A stretch of 64,000 nucleotides of DNA, from NCBI RefSeq assembly GCF_025465945.1, contig NZ_JANLNW010000075.1:1-64000 (forward strand), given 5' to 3'. Of this stretch, positions 36,901 to 47,010 are shown piece by piece. The DNA comes from Pseudomonas sp. 6D_7.1_Bac1 (GTDB taxonomy: Bacteria; Pseudomonadota; Gammaproteobacteria; Pseudomonadales; Pseudomonadaceae). The translations under genes were made by a program, and so were the position numbers. Below the pieces are notes generated by a model that ran no database searches, had not been told where the DNA came from, and saw only the letters and a list, made by a program, of their open reading frames with translations. Numbering within the stretch: the first letter of the stretch is position 1; every line of letters begins with the position of its first letter.

Positions 36901-38873
36901 AGTACCAGACGGTTGAATCCATCGTTCTCGGCATCGCCACGCACGATGTGGACGAACGCGTCCTGCAGGGTGTCGTTGAGCTGCTGGATGTCGAGGTTCA
37001 GGCCTTCAGCGGCGGTGAACGCAAAATCATGGATCCAGAACTCGCGACCATTGTTGTGACGCAGGCGATACGGGAACTCGCCAAGCACGCGCAGGCCGAG
37101 GTTTTCCAGGATCGGCAGCACGTCCGACAACGCCAGCGGAGTATCGGCGTGATACAGCTTGCAGTGCAGCAGTTGCTGACCGGTGGACTGGGCCAGCGGC
37201 TGATAGAAGCTCATCACCAGCGGATTTTTTTCGCTCAGGCTCAGCAGGTGCTGCATGTCGACCACGGCCGAATGCGCGGCGAAACGCTCGCGGTAGCCGG
37301 CCGGGAAGCCTTTCGGGAAGTCGGCCAGCACATTGGTGCCCTGGGCTTCGCCGAAGCTTTCGACCACCAGGCTTGCGTAGTCGTCCTGCCAGCTGCGGCA
37401 CGCCTGAACCACTTCTTTTTCCAGCAGCAGCGGGTCGATGTCCAGACGGTTCTTCGGGTCAACCCGCAGAATCAGTTGCACACGGGCCAGTACGGACTCG
37501 GAGAAGAAGGTCCAGAACTCGCAGTCGGTGGCTTTCAGGCGATCCATCAGCACTTGCTGGATCTTCTGACGCACTTCGGTGGAATAGATGTCGCGTGGCA
37601 CGTAGGCCAGGCAATAGCAGAAGCGACCGTACGGGTCTTTGCGCAGGAATACGCGAATCTTGTTGCGTTCCTGGATCTGCACGATCGACATCACGGTGCT
37701 GAACAGTTCGTCGACCGGGGTCTGGAACAGATCGTCACGCGGCAGCACTTCGAGTACCTGGGCCAGTTCCTTGCCCAGGTGCGCCTTGGCCTGGAAGCCG
37801 GAACGCTGTTCGATAACGTCGACCTTGCGACGGATGTACGGAATGACCCGCACGCTTTCGCCATACACCGACGAGGTGTACAGGCCCATGAAGCGGCATT
37901 CCTTGATGACTTTACCGCTGGCATCGATCTGGCGGATCGACACGTAGTCAGGGTAAGCCGGACGGTGCACACGGCTCGGGTGCGCAGCCTTGGCGAACGA
38001 CAGCGGCGTCGGTTCGCGCAGGTAGTTCACGGCGTAGTCTTCGATACTCAGGTCTTCGGCCGTGAGGCCGGCGCGCAGCAATCGGGTCAGGCCCAGGAAC
38101 GAGTTCTGGTCGTACTCGATATAGCCGCCATCCTTGCCGTCGCGAACCACGAACTCTTCGTAACCGAGGAACGTGAAGTGGTTGCCCACCAGCCACTCGA
38201 GGAAGCCCTTGATCTCGCTCTTTTCTTCGGCATCAACGGCAAATTTGCTTTTGTCGATGCTGTCGATCAGCTCCTGGACCTTGGCTTTCATCGGTTCGAA
38301 ATCGGCGACCGCAACGCGGACTTCACCGAGAACCTGTTCCAGTTCCTTGCTCAATACATTGAGTTCGGCGGTATGGGCGCAACGATCGATCTCAAGGTAC
38401 ATCAGCGATTCTTGCTGAATGCCGTCGCCCTGGGTGCCCTTAGGCAGGATTTCCAGCAGCTCGCCCTTGGCGCCACGACGTACGCTCAGCACGGTGGTTT
38501 GCAAGGTGTGGATGCTGTAGCCGCGACGGTTCAGCTCGGTGCGTACCGAGTCCACGAGAAATGGCAAGTCGTGGTGCAGCACTTCGACCGCCGTGTGGGT
38601 CGACTGCCAGCCGTGGCGTTCGTAATCGGGGTTGTACACGCGCACTTGTGGTTGCGCGTGGTCAAAGCGCTCAAGCAGGCGCCAGGCAGAAAGGGTGCAG
38701 CCGGCGAGGTCGGACAACCGGCGCTGGGTCAGCTCATCGAGGGAAATAATGCCGAAGAATTGTTCAGCGAACAGCGCCACTTGTGGCAGTGCCTGTTCAC
38801 TGATGTGCTGCGCCAGTGCCGCTTGCAGTTGGTGCTGGAAGTCGGCTTTGCTGGCTGCGGTGAAGAACGCCAT
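33981..38873 (-). CDS. gdhB: NAD-specific glutamate dehydrogenase, large (GdhB, ~180 kDa type)
   Basis: A 1630-residue enzyme that oxidatively deaminates glutamate to 2-oxoglutarate using NAD+; it is catabolic in pseudomonads and allosterically controlled. It has long N-terminal ACT-like regulatory regions, a central catalytic domain (PVGAKGGF substrate Lys region, GVGDMAGDVFGNGLL nucleotide-binding loop, NNAGGVDCSDHEVN-like stretch), and a long C-terminal helical domain. The ATG at 38873 (MAFFTAASKADF) fits the family; the track-like extension to 38921 is not needed. Position next to the moxR/Bat run matches P. aeruginosa PA3068. Confidence 0.96.
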   Translation of the reverse strand: MAFFTAASKADFQHQLQAALAQHISEQALPQVALFAEQFFGIISLDELTQRRLSDLAGCTLSAWRLLERFDHAQPQVRVYNPDYERHGWQSTHTAVEVLHHDLPFLVDSVRTELNRRGYSIHTLQTTVLSVRRGAKGELLEILPKGTQGDGIQQESLMYLEIDRCAHTAELNVLSKELEQVLGEVRVAVADFEPMKAKVQELIDSIDKSKFAVDAEEKSEIKGFLEWLVGNHFTFLGYEEFVVRDGKDGGYIEYDQNSFLGLTRLLRAGLTAEDLSIEDYAVNYLREPTPLSFAKAAHPSRVHRPAYPDYVSIRQIDASGKVIKECRFMGLYTSSVYGESVRVIPYIRRKVDVIEQRSGFQAKAHLGKELAQVLEVLPRDDLFQTPVDELFSTVMSIVQIQERNKIRVFLRKDPYGRFCYCLAYVPRDIYSTEVRQKIQQVLMDRLKATDCEFWTFFSESVLARVQLILRVDPKNRLDIDPLLLEKEVVQACRSWQDDYASLVVESFGEAQGTNVLADFPKGFPAGYRERFAAHSAVVDMQHLLSLSEKNPLVMSFYQPLAQSTGQQLLHCKLYHADTPLALSDVLPILENLGLRVLGEFPYRLRHNNGREFWIHDFAFTAAEGLNLDIQQLNDTLQDAFVHIVRGDAENDGFNRLVLTAGLPWRDVALLRAYARYLKQIRLGFDLGYIASTLNNHTDIARELTRLFKTRFYLARKLTSDDLDDKQQRLEHAILAALDDVQVLNEDRILRRYLDLIKATLRTNFYQTDANGQNKSYFSFKFNPHQIPELPKPVPKFEIFVYSPRVEGVHLRFGNVARGGLRWSDREEDFRTEVLGLVKAQQVKNSVIVPVGAKGGFLPRRLPLGGSRDEIAAEGIACYRIFISGLLDITDNLKEGALVPPANVVRHDDDDPYLVVAADKGTATFSDIANGIAIDYGFWLGDAFASGGSAGYDHKKMGITAKGAWVGVQRHFRERGINVQEDNITVVGVGDMAGDVFGNGLLMSDKLQLVAAFNHLHIFIDPNPQPANSFAERQRLFDLPRSAWSDYDTSIMSEGGGIFSRSAKSIAISPQMKERFDIQADKLTPTELLNALLKAPVDLLWNGGIGTYVKASTESHADVGDKANDALRVNGNELRCKVVGEGGNLGMTQLGRVEFNLNGGGSNTDFIDNAGGVDCSDHEVNIKILLNEVVHAGDMTEKQRNQLLGSMTDEVGGLVLGNNYKQTQALSLAARRAYARIAEYKRLMNDLEGRGKLDRAIEFLPSEDQLNERVAAGQGLTRAELSVLISYSKIDLKEQLLNSLVPDDDYLTRDMETAFPPMLVNKFSEAMRRHRLKREIVSTQIANDLVNHMGITFVQRLKESTGMSPANVAGAYVIVRDIFHLPHWFRQIEALDYQVSADVQLELMDELMRLGRRATRWFLRSRRNEQNAARDVAHFGPHLAALGLKLDELLEGPTREGWQTRYQAYVAAGVPELLARMVAGTTHLYTLLPIIEAADVTGQNAADVAKAYFAVGSALDLTWYLQQISALPVENNWQALAREAFRDDIDWQQRAITISVLQMGEGEQDVETRLALWMDQYQTMVERWRAMLVDIRAASGTDYAMYAVANRELLDLALSGQAVIPVAALELEPAV

Positions 38874-39377
38874 CTGTGGTACTCCGCTTGGGCTTGTTAT
38901 TGATGGAAGCGTCGCGTGCAAAACCCCTATCGGGGCGATCCGTCACCCTGCTCCTGAATCTCGGGCAGAGGTTAACAGGGTGACAGGTGGGTGAAGCTGG
39001 ACGAGACACTCAGGTCACATTCACCTTCCAAGAATGGGCATCTGCAAAAACGACTACCGACAGAACAGGTAATGCCTTTACAGGTGTCCATCCGTTGCGC
39101 AGCTTATCGGGTGCGACAACCTGCCTGCTTGCGATGCTGCGACATATTCGGTCATCGGTACGTAACTCATCGCCGGCGCATCGAACAACACTAGCAGTCG
39201 CGTGGAGAAAAGGCGGATTTATGCCCGTATTTACGGCACACCCGTGCCAAAAATGACCACCACCCCCTTCAGTGTTCACAACACACTATCTGACACAGAT
39301 CCGAGCAGAAATTCCCCAGGGCTGGCAAAATCACCTTTTGTCGCCTTCACCACGCTCGTCGAGCCAGGAATTCCCCC
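38874..39377. other. Intergenic region upstream of gdhB and the small acidic gene
   Basis: About 500 bases between divergent genes. Short open frames are present on both strands, but none has family-like content or convincing coding bias. It should contain the gdhB promoter (leftward) and that of the 39378 gene. I saw no repeat, hairpin of note, or recognisable operator in it. Confidence 0.6.
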
Positions 39378-39734
39378 ATGCAAATGACCACCGCCCACCT
39401 GATCGCCAACCCGTGCGACGACGAAGAAGACAACATGGCCATGCTCTGCTGCCACAGCAATCAGGGCGACATGTTCCTGATGACGCGCTACCCGGACGAA
39501 GACGAGCTGGAAATCACCCTCGATGGTGAGCCGTCTACTCTCGACGGTGTGAAAGTCACCCTCAGCCCTACCCGCCTGCTGATCGAAATCGCGGCGGCCG
39601 ATGCCGATGCGCTGAATGGCGATGACCACCTGGAAATCATTCACAACACCGCAGCGGCCGACCTGACCGAAGTCGAAGAAACCTTGCAAAACATTCTCAA
39701 AGGTACCGGCACTTATGTAAGCCAGTTGGCCTGA
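39378..39734 (+). CDS. Small acidic conserved hypothetical protein
   Basis: A 118-residue (or 116 if the second ATG at 39384 is used) strongly acidic protein, with Asp/Glu-rich segments such as NPCDDEEDNMAM and RYPDEDELEITLDGEP. Predicted mostly beta-strand with a C-terminal helix (DLTEVEETLQNILKG). No signal peptide. AGGAA precedes the start. It lies where P. aeruginosa has PA3069 between gdhB and moxR (from memory). Function unknown. Confidence 0.8.
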   Translation: MQMTTAHLIANPCDDEEDNMAMLCCHSNQGDMFLMTRYPDEDELEITLDGEPSTLDGVKVTLSPTRLLIEIAAADADALNGDDHLEIIHNTAAADLTEVEETLQNILKGTGTYVSQLA

Positions 39735-39745
39735 CAAATCGCTAT

Positions 39746-39895
39746 CCGTAGCAGCTGCCGAGCCCGCGAGGCTGCGTTCGGCCGCGAAGCGGTCGTAAAA
39801 TCAGGCAACGCGTTCCATCAGGCAATCCGCGTATGCCGGGTTTGCGAGGACTTCGTCCTCGAACGCAGCCTCGCGGGCTCGGCAGCTGCTACGGG
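39746..39895. repeat. Long inverted repeat, CCGTAGCAGCTGCCGA type
   Basis: CCGTAGCAGCTGCCGAGCCC at the left and GGGCTCGGCAGCTGCTACGG at the right are a perfect 20-bp terminal inverted repeat, with further inner complementarity. The remaining gap to moxR (39896-40089) is A-rich and shows no gene. Confidence 0.92.
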
Positions 39896-40089
39896 CGTTA
39901 GAGCAAAAAAAACACCGCAGACTCTGTCCCGCCACACCGAAAAACCTTAATAACCCTTAAACAAGCCCACAAAACCCAAAAAATCCCTGATCGCCGTTAG
40001 TCGCCACCCCCTGCGATGGATTAAAGTAACGCCCCCAGCCCTGGTGTTATTCGAACGCCTTTGCTCACCCTCTCCAGGAACAGTCATCG

Positions 40090-41049
<960 letters not shown>

Positions 41050-41054
41050 CCCTC

Positions 41055-41999
41055 ATGAGCACGCCGCTTGCGCCCGAACCGGGTATCCGCGTCAGCCTCT
41101 CCGAGTTGATCCAGATGCGCCATCGCGTGCGCGAAGTGCAGTTGTTTTCCACACCGAGCCAGCGCAGCCCGCTGATTGGCTTGCACCACTCCAAGCTGCG
41201 CGGTCGCGGCGTGGACTTCGATCAAGTGCGGGTCTATCAGGCCGGTGACGATGTGCGGACCATTGACTGGCGCGTCACCGCACGCACTCAGGAGCCGCAC
41301 ACCAAGCTGTTTCACGAAGAGCGCGAGCGGCCGATTTTCATCATGGTCGAGCAAAGTCGCCGCTTGTTTTTCGGCTCGGGGCTGATGTTCAAATCGGTGT
41401 TGGCCGCGCAAGCCGCAAGCCTTATTGGCTGGGCCGCACTGGGGCATAACGACCGCGTTGGCGGGCTGGTCTACGGTGACAACGAGCACTACGAAATCAA
41501 ACCACGGCGCAGCAAGCAAAGCCTGCTGCAATTGCTCAACCGTTTGGTGCGCGTCAACCAGACCCTCACCACCGAAAGCGAACCGGATCGCGATGACCTG
41601 GGCATGGCCCTGCGCCGTGCTCGCGAAGTGTTGCGCCCTGGGAGCCTGGTGATCGTGATCTGTGACGAGCGCGCCTTGTCCGAGGGCGCCGAGCAACAAC
41701 TGAGCCTGCTTTCGCGGCACTGCGATTTGTTGTTGCTGCCGCTCTCTGACGCTCTGGACCATGCCCTGCCCGCTGCCGGTTTACTGCGTTTCGCCCAGCG
41801 TGGCGCACAACTGGAACTCGACACACTGAACTTCGACCTGCGCCAAAGCTATCGCGCCCAGGCTGAAGCACGCATCGCCCGCTGGGAATTATTGGCGCAG
41901 AAACTGCGCGTACTGCTGATGCCCCTGAACACGCAAAGCGAGATGGTCGAACAACTGCGTGAATACCTGAACCCACAACGTCCGGGTAAAAGCCAATGA
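41055..41999 (+). CDS. DUF58 domain-containing protein
   Basis: A 314-residue cytoplasmic protein with the DUF58 signature (RGRGVDFDQVRVYQAGDDVRTIDWRVTART) and a following vWA-like fold (IFIMVEQSRRLFFGSG). The Asp-x-Ser-x-Ser metal motif is replaced by EQSRR, as in many DUF58 proteins. The start is either the TTG at 41046, overlapping the moxR stop, or the ATG at 41055; I chose the ATG. Second gene of the MoxR/Bat operon. Confidence 0.9.
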   Translation: MSTPLAPEPGIRVSLSELIQMRHRVREVQLFSTPSQRSPLIGLHHSKLRGRGVDFDQVRVYQAGDDVRTIDWRVTARTQEPHTKLFHEERERPIFIMVEQSRRLFFGSGLMFKSVLAAQAASLIGWAALGHNDRVGGLVYGDNEHYEIKPRRSKQSLLQLLNRLVRVNQTLTTESEPDRDDLGMALRRAREVLRPGSLVIVICDERALSEGAEQQLSLLSRHCDLLLLPLSDALDHALPAAGLLRFAQRGAQLELDTLNFDLRQSYRAQAEARIARWELLAQKLRVLLMPLNTQSEMVEQLREYLNPQRPGKSQ

Positions 42000-42490
42000 G
42001 CAGCCTCGATCAACTGCAACCGCTCATGACCCCGCCACCCATTGATTTCTGGCCGCCAGCGCCGGGCTGGTGGCTGCTGCTGGTACTGCTGCCATTGATC
42101 GGTTTCGGCCTGTGGCAGTTGCGCCGTTTTATTCCGGTCAAGCGCACCACCGTGCGCGCCGAACAGCCGCTGGACCCGGTGCGCCTGGCGGCGCTGGCGG
42201 AACTGGCGCAAATGCCCAAGCCGTATGACGGCGCGCCGGCCGGCGCCTGGTTGCAGCAACTCAACGGGCTGCTCAAGCGCCTGTGCCGCAACCATTACCC
42301 CTACAGCCAGAGCCACACCCTCAATGGCCGCAAATGGCTGGCGTTTCTCGACAACCGTTGCCCGGCTGCCGGCCTGACCCGCTGGATGATCCTGGTTGAA
42401 GGCGCGTACAAACCGGAATGTAAACTCGACGACAAGGCCATTGCCGGTCTGACTCAAGCCGTCGACACCTGGATTCGCAAGCATGTTTGA
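41996..42490 (+). CDS. DUF4381 domain-containing membrane protein
   Basis: A 164-residue protein with one N-terminal membrane helix (PGWWLLLVLLPLIGFGLWQL, about residues 23-42) and a cytoplasmic helical domain (LAALAELAQMPKPYDGAPAGAWLQQL ... WLAFLDNRCP). The family is regularly found between DUF58 and vWA genes of Bat-type operons. It overlaps both neighbours (4 and 8 bases). Confidence 0.9.
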   Translation: MSSLDQLQPLMTPPPIDFWPPAPGWWLLLVLLPLIGFGLWQLRRFIPVKRTTVRAEQPLDPVRLAALAELAQMPKPYDGAPAGAWLQQLNGLLKRLCRNHYPYSQSHTLNGRKWLAFLDNRCPAAGLTRWMILVEGAYKPECKLDDKAIAGLTQAVDTWIRKHV

Positions 42491-43559
42491 GTTCGCCTGG
42501 CCGTGGATCTTCGCCCTGCTGCCGCTGCCGTGGCTGATGCGAATCGTGCTGCCGGCCGCCGACAGTGGCGAGCCGGCGCTCAAGGTCAGCTTTCTGAGCG
42601 ACCTTGAAAACCTGGCCCGACGTCGCGCCCGCGCCAACCTGCCGGCCTGGCGCCAGCAAGCGCCGTTCATTCTGCTCTGGCTGCTGCTGTTGATTGCCGC
42701 CGCACGCCCGCAATGGCTTGGCGAACCACTGCCGATTGCCGCCAGTGGGCGCGATCTGCTGGTGGCCGTTGATGTGTCAGGCTCCATGGATTTCCCCGAC
42801 ATGCAGTGGCAGGACGAAGACGTCAGCCGCCTGACGATGGTCAAACTTTTGCTGGGGGACTTCCTCGAAAAGCGCGAGGGTGATCGCGTCGGCCTGATCC
42901 TGTTCGGCAGCCAGGCGTATCTGCAAGCACCGCTGACCTTCGACCGGCACACCGTGCGTATCTGGCTCGATGAAGCGCGGATCGGCATCGCCGGCAAGAA
43001 CACCGCCATTGGCGACGCTATCGGCCTGGCCCTGAAACGCTTGCGTCAACGCCCGGCCCAAAGCCGCGTACTGATTCTGGTCACCGACGGCGCCAACAAT
43101 GGCGGTGAAATCGACCCGCTGACCGCCGCACGACTGGCCGCCGAGGAAGGTGTAAAGATCTATCCAATCGGCATTGGTGCCGATCCGGAGCAAGGCGGTC
43201 CTCTGGCGTTTCTGGCCGGCAACCCGACCATGGACCTCGATGAACCTGCCTTGAAAGCCATCGCCGAGGCGACAGGTGGGCGCTACTTCCGCGCGCGTGA
43301 TGGCAAGGAATTGCTGTCGATCAAGCAAACCCTCGATCAACTGGAGCCGGTGACCCAACAACCGACCCAGGCCCGCCCGGCGCAAGCGCTGTACAGCTGG
43401 CCGCTGGCCGCCGCGTTGCTGATGAGCATACTGCTGGTGATCCGCGAGCGCTGGCCAGACAACCCGCTGCAACGCTTTTTCACCCGGTCGAATTTTCTGC
43501 AACAGCACCCTGACTGGCGCCAGCGGCTTAAACGCCTGCGTCTGCGGAGGCGCCGATGA
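42483..43559 (+). CDS. vWA domain membrane protein, BatA-like
   Basis: A 358-residue protein with two N-terminal membrane helices, a vWA domain and a C-terminal helix (WPLAAALLMSILLVI). The MIDAS metal motif is intact as D97-V-S-G-S101 in VAVDVSGSMDFPD, with later contacts in TDGANNGGEI. BatA-type proteins act with MoxR and BatB-D in a membrane complex tied to stress or aerotolerance in other bacteria. It overlaps both neighbours. Confidence 0.92.
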   Translation: MFEFAWPWIFALLPLPWLMRIVLPAADSGEPALKVSFLSDLENLARRRARANLPAWRQQAPFILLWLLLLIAAARPQWLGEPLPIAASGRDLLVAVDVSGSMDFPDMQWQDEDVSRLTMVKLLLGDFLEKREGDRVGLILFGSQAYLQAPLTFDRHTVRIWLDEARIGIAGKNTAIGDAIGLALKRLRQRPAQSRVLILVTDGANNGGEIDPLTAARLAAEEGVKIYPIGIGADPEQGGPLAFLAGNPTMDLDEPALKAIAEATGGRYFRARDGKELLSIKQTLDQLEPVTQQPTQARPAQALYSWPLAAALLMSILLVIRERWPDNPLQRFFTRSNFLQQHPDWRQRLKRLRLRRRR

Positions 43560-45307
43560 TCGCGCTCTGGCCGCATTGGTTCCGCCCCTGGTGGCTGCTG
43601 TTGTTGCCGCTATTGGGCTGGTTGCTGTGGCAACTCTGGCACCGGCAAAAACGCGCCGGGCGCTGGCAGATGATCCTGCCGCCGGCCTTCCATGCCACCT
43701 TGCTCAGCGGTGGCAACGGGCGTGAAAGCAAGGTGCCGTGGATTGCCCTGGGCCTGGCCTGGGTTCTGGCGGTATTGGCCCTGCTGGGTCCTGGCTGGGA
43801 ACGGGTTGAACAATCCGCACAGAAACCCGCCGACCCGTTGGTGGTACTCCTTGAGCTGACCCCGGAAATGCTCGCCACCGACGTGCTGCCCAATCGCCTT
43901 GAGCAGGCCCGACGCAAGCTGTTCGACTTACTGCAAGCACGCAGCGACGCGCAAACGGCCATCGTGGTCTATGCCGGCAGCGCACACACCCTGGTGCCGC
44001 TGTCGGACGACCTGGCCACCAGCCGCAATCTGCTGGAAGCGCTCAAACCGTCGATCATGCCTCAGGCCGGTCATCGCGCCGATCTGGCCGTGACCAGGGC
44101 GCTGACGCTGCTCAACCGCGGCGCCCTCGGCCAAGGGCGGATTTTGCTGATCGGCTCGTCCCTCAGTGAACAGGAACGCCAGGGCATTCGTCAGGCCCTT
44201 GGCGATCAGGCACCGCAGTGGTTGATGCTCGGCATCGGCACCCCGCAAGGGGCCCCCGTCACTGACCAACACGGCAGTTTCCTCAAGGACACACAGGGAG
44301 GGATTCTCGTGCCGCGTCTCGACGGGCCGAGCCTGAAGACCTTTGCCAGCGAAATGGATGGACGCTACCGACAAGCGCAACTGGACGACAGCGACCTGCG
44401 CGACCTCGGGCTGCTCGACAGCCCGCATAGATTGCGTAGCGATGGCCAGACCCTGCGCCTGGATACCTGGGCCGATCAGGGCTACTGGCTGTTGCTGCCA
44501 CTGTTGTTGCTGACGGCCTGCGCGGCACGTCGAGGCTGGCTGCTCTGCCTGCCGCTGCTGTTCATGCTGCCGCAACCGAGTTACGCCTTCGAGTTCAACG
44601 ATCTTTGGCTGCGCCCGGACCAACAGGGTCAGCAGTTGCTCAAGCAGCACCAGCCCGCCGAGGCGGCAACACATTTTCAGAACCCGCAGTGGCAAGGCGT
44701 TGCGCTCTATGAGGCCGGTGAGTACACCGCTGCCGCCGAGCGCTTCGCCGAAGGCAACGACGCCCGCGCGCACTACAATCGCGGCAACGCCCTGGCGAAA
44801 AGCGGTGAACTGGAAGCCGCCATCGATGCCTATGAACAAGCCCTTGAGCTGCAACCTGATTTACGCCCGGCGCTGACCAACAAAGCGCTGGTAGAAGCGT
44901 TGATCAAGCAGAAAGCCCCCACGCCGCCCGGTGAGCCGGAAAAAGCCGACGACGAAGAGAACCCGCAGACTCAGCAAACCGCACCGCAGGGCGCGGCAAC
45001 ACAGCCCTCGACCAGCGACGAGCAGAAGACCGACACGCAAACCGCGCCATCGCGCAACGAAGCCAACAACGAAAGCCAGACCGACAGCCCGCCACAACCG
45101 GGCAATAATGAAGTGCCGGGCAGTGAGTTGGGTGACGAACAACGCACCACGCCGCCGCTGCGCAGCGCCGAAGCCAACTTCGACGGTGAGCGCCGCCAGG
45201 CCCTGGAGCAATGGCTGCGCAAGATCCCGGATGAGCCGGGCGAACTGCTTAGACGTAAATTCTGGTACGAACAGCAACAACATCAGGATCAGGGAAAAAT
45301 TCGATGA
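43556..45307 (+). CDS. vWA-TPR protein, BatB/BatC-like fusion with degenerate MIDAS
   Basis: A 583-residue protein. Two N-terminal membrane helices precede a vWA domain (about residues 85-280). A membrane segment near 305-345 follows, then a TPR region (ARAHYNRGNALAKSGELEAA, EQALELQPDLRPAL) and a low-complexity Pro/Gln/Glu/Thr-rich tail. It joins roles that are separate BatB and BatC genes elsewhere. The position of the MIDAS motif reads ELTPEM in place of DxSxS, so the first metal-coordinating Asp is missing and metal binding is doubtful. It overlaps both neighbours by 4 bases. Confidence 0.9.
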   Translation: MIALWPHWFRPWWLLLLPLLGWLLWQLWHRQKRAGRWQMILPPAFHATLLSGGNGRESKVPWIALGLAWVLAVLALLGPGWERVEQSAQKPADPLVVLLELTPEMLATDVLPNRLEQARRKLFDLLQARSDAQTAIVVYAGSAHTLVPLSDDLATSRNLLEALKPSIMPQAGHRADLAVTRALTLLNRGALGQGRILLIGSSLSEQERQGIRQALGDQAPQWLMLGIGTPQGAPVTDQHGSFLKDTQGGILVPRLDGPSLKTFASEMDGRYRQAQLDDSDLRDLGLLDSPHRLRSDGQTLRLDTWADQGYWLLLPLLLLTACAARRGWLLCLPLLFMLPQPSYAFEFNDLWLRPDQQGQQLLKQHQPAEAATHFQNPQWQGVALYEAGEYTAAAERFAEGNDARAHYNRGNALAKSGELEAAIDAYEQALELQPDLRPALTNKALVEALIKQKAPTPPGEPEKADDEENPQTQQTAPQGAATQPSTSDEQKTDTQTAPSRNEANNESQTDSPPQPGNNEVPGSELGDEQRTTPPLRSAEANFDGERRQALEQWLRKIPDEPGELLRRKFWYEQQQHQDQGKIR

Positions 45308-46944
45308 CCCGCTTCACCGCCCTATTGCTCACCCTGTTGCTCTGGACCCTTGGCGCCCAGGCTGAAGGGTTGGTTGCCAGCGTCGATCGCAGCCGCGTGA
45401 ACTCCGGCGAGACAATCGAGCTGACCCTCGAATCCAGCGATGTCACGCAGTTCGGCAAACCGGACCTGAGCGCACTCGATCCGTTGTTCGAAGTGCGCGG
45501 CACCCGCCAGGTCAACCAGCTTACAAGCCTGGGCGGTGACAACCACGCCACCACCCGCTGGATTATCACCCTGCTGCCCCGGCAGAACGGCACGATCGTC
45601 ATCCCGCCATTGCAACTCGGTGATTACAAAAGCCAGCCCATCAGCCTGCAAGTGCTTGAAAGCGAAAACCAGGACAGCTCGAATACATTGGCGCCCGTGT
45701 TCATCGAGGCCAGTCTCGATCAGGACACCGTGTACGTACAGGCCCAGGCCATGTTGACCTTGCGCATCTATCACTCGGTGTCGCTGTATGACGACAGCAA
45801 CGTCTCGCCGCTGCAAATCCCTGACGCGCGCATCGAACAACTTGGCGAGTCACGCACGTACGAGAAGGTCATCAATGGTCTGCGCCACGGCGTGATCGAG
45901 CTGCGCTATGCGATCTACCCGCAACACAGCGGCGTGTTGACGATCCCCGCGCAGGTGTTCAGCGCCACATTGGTGGACACGCAACCCACACAGGCACCCG
46001 CGCCCCAAGGTCCGAAACAGGGCAAGCTGATGCGCGTGAGTTCCACCGAAATGACCCTGACGGTCAAGGCCAAACCGGCCGACTACCCGGCCGACATTCC
46101 CTGGCTACCCGCGCGTAGCCTGAGCCTCAGTGAAAGCTGGAACCCGGAGCCGGACCGGATTCAGGTCGGCGACTCCCTGACCCGTAGCCTGACCCTCAAA
46201 GCCGAAGGTCTGGCCAGCTCACAACTGCCGCCCCTGCCCATCACTGACGCCAACGGCTTGCGCCGTTATCCCGACCAACCGCAACTGAGCAATCAGAACA
46301 GCGAACGGGGGCTGATGGGCAGCCGTGAAGACCGTGAAGCACTGGTGCCGACCCGTACCGGGCAAATCGAGTTGCCACCCGTGGAAGTGACCTGGTGGAA
46401 CACCCTTGGCGATCATCTGGAGCGCAGCAGCCTGCCGGCTCGCACCCTGCACGTGGTCAACAACCCGAGCCTGGCGGCCGACACCCCGGCCGGTAACTCG
46501 CCGGCCACGGTAGCGGCCAACAACGAAGAACTCTGGTACTGGAAACTCAGCACCTTGATGCTGGCCTGCACCACCCTGATCGGCTTCGGCCTGTGGTGGC
46601 GTGCACGCTGGCAGCCAGCGCTTCTACGCACCGCGCAAACCGGCCCGAGCCCGCGCACCCTGCTTGACGACCTCAAGCGTGCCAGCCAGGCCAACGACCC
46701 TCAAGCCACCCGCCAGGCACTCGACGCCTGGGCTCGCCAACAGCCGGAAACCCTGGCCGACATGGCCGCCCGTTTCGTGCCGCTGTCCGACGCGCTGGAC
46801 GGATTGAACGGCGCGCTCTACAGCGAAACCGGGCAGTCCTGGCAAGGCGAAGACCTGTGGCGCGCGATCCGCGCCATCCCGATCGCCGAACGGGTCCATG
46901 ACGCGGCGGGCGACAGTGGTTTGCCGCCGCTTTATCCCAAGTAA
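45304..46944 (+). CDS. BatD/oxygen-tolerance protein
   Basis: A 546-residue protein with a signal peptide (FTALLLTLLLWTLGAQAEG). The large periplasmic beta-rich BatD region has typical phrases ASVDRSRVNSGETIELTL, RWIITLLPRQNGTIVIPPL and RIYHSVSLYDDSNVSPL. A membrane helix near residues 415-432 (LMLACTTLIGFGLWW) and a cytoplasmic tail follow. Last gene of the operon, overlapping the preceding stop by 4 bases. Expected to be the periplasmic element of the Bat complex. Confidence 0.92.
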   Translation: MTRFTALLLTLLLWTLGAQAEGLVASVDRSRVNSGETIELTLESSDVTQFGKPDLSALDPLFEVRGTRQVNQLTSLGGDNHATTRWIITLLPRQNGTIVIPPLQLGDYKSQPISLQVLESENQDSSNTLAPVFIEASLDQDTVYVQAQAMLTLRIYHSVSLYDDSNVSPLQIPDARIEQLGESRTYEKVINGLRHGVIELRYAIYPQHSGVLTIPAQVFSATLVDTQPTQAPAPQGPKQGKLMRVSSTEMTLTVKAKPADYPADIPWLPARSLSLSESWNPEPDRIQVGDSLTRSLTLKAEGLASSQLPPLPITDANGLRRYPDQPQLSNQNSERGLMGSREDREALVPTRTGQIELPPVEVTWWNTLGDHLERSSLPARTLHVVNNPSLAADTPAGNSPATVAANNEELWYWKLSTLMLACTTLIGFGLWWRARWQPALLRTAQTGPSPRTLLDDLKRASQANDPQATRQALDAWARQQPETLADMAARFVPLSDALDGLNGALYSETGQSWQGEDLWRAIRAIPIAERVHDAAGDSGLPPLYPK

Positions 46945-46950
46945 TCGTTC

Positions 46951-46981
46951 GACCCAAACCCAATCAACGGGTCCTTTTTTT
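46951..46981 (+). terminator. Probable terminator after the MoxR/Bat operon
   Basis: A short stem GACCC/GGGTC (46951-46955 and 46969-46973) with a 13-base loop is followed by C and seven T. The stem is weak but the T run and position support it. Confidence 0.5.
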
Positions 46982-47010
46982 GTCATATTCAGTTTTTAGC
47001 GGAGTTTGCC

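Noticed and set aside
34026..38903. Open frame of 1625 codons on the plus strand opposite gdhB
   Set aside because: It mirrors gdhB almost end to end and reads as Gln/His/Val-rich low-quality protein without any family motif. It is a frame shadow caused by GC-rich codon use in a real gene.
39202..39387. Short plus-strand frame with a GGAGAAAAGG-like site upstream of the small acidic gene
   Set aside because: The composition is not protein-like (Pro/Thr runs), and the frame runs into the next gene's ribosome site. I left the region as intergenic.
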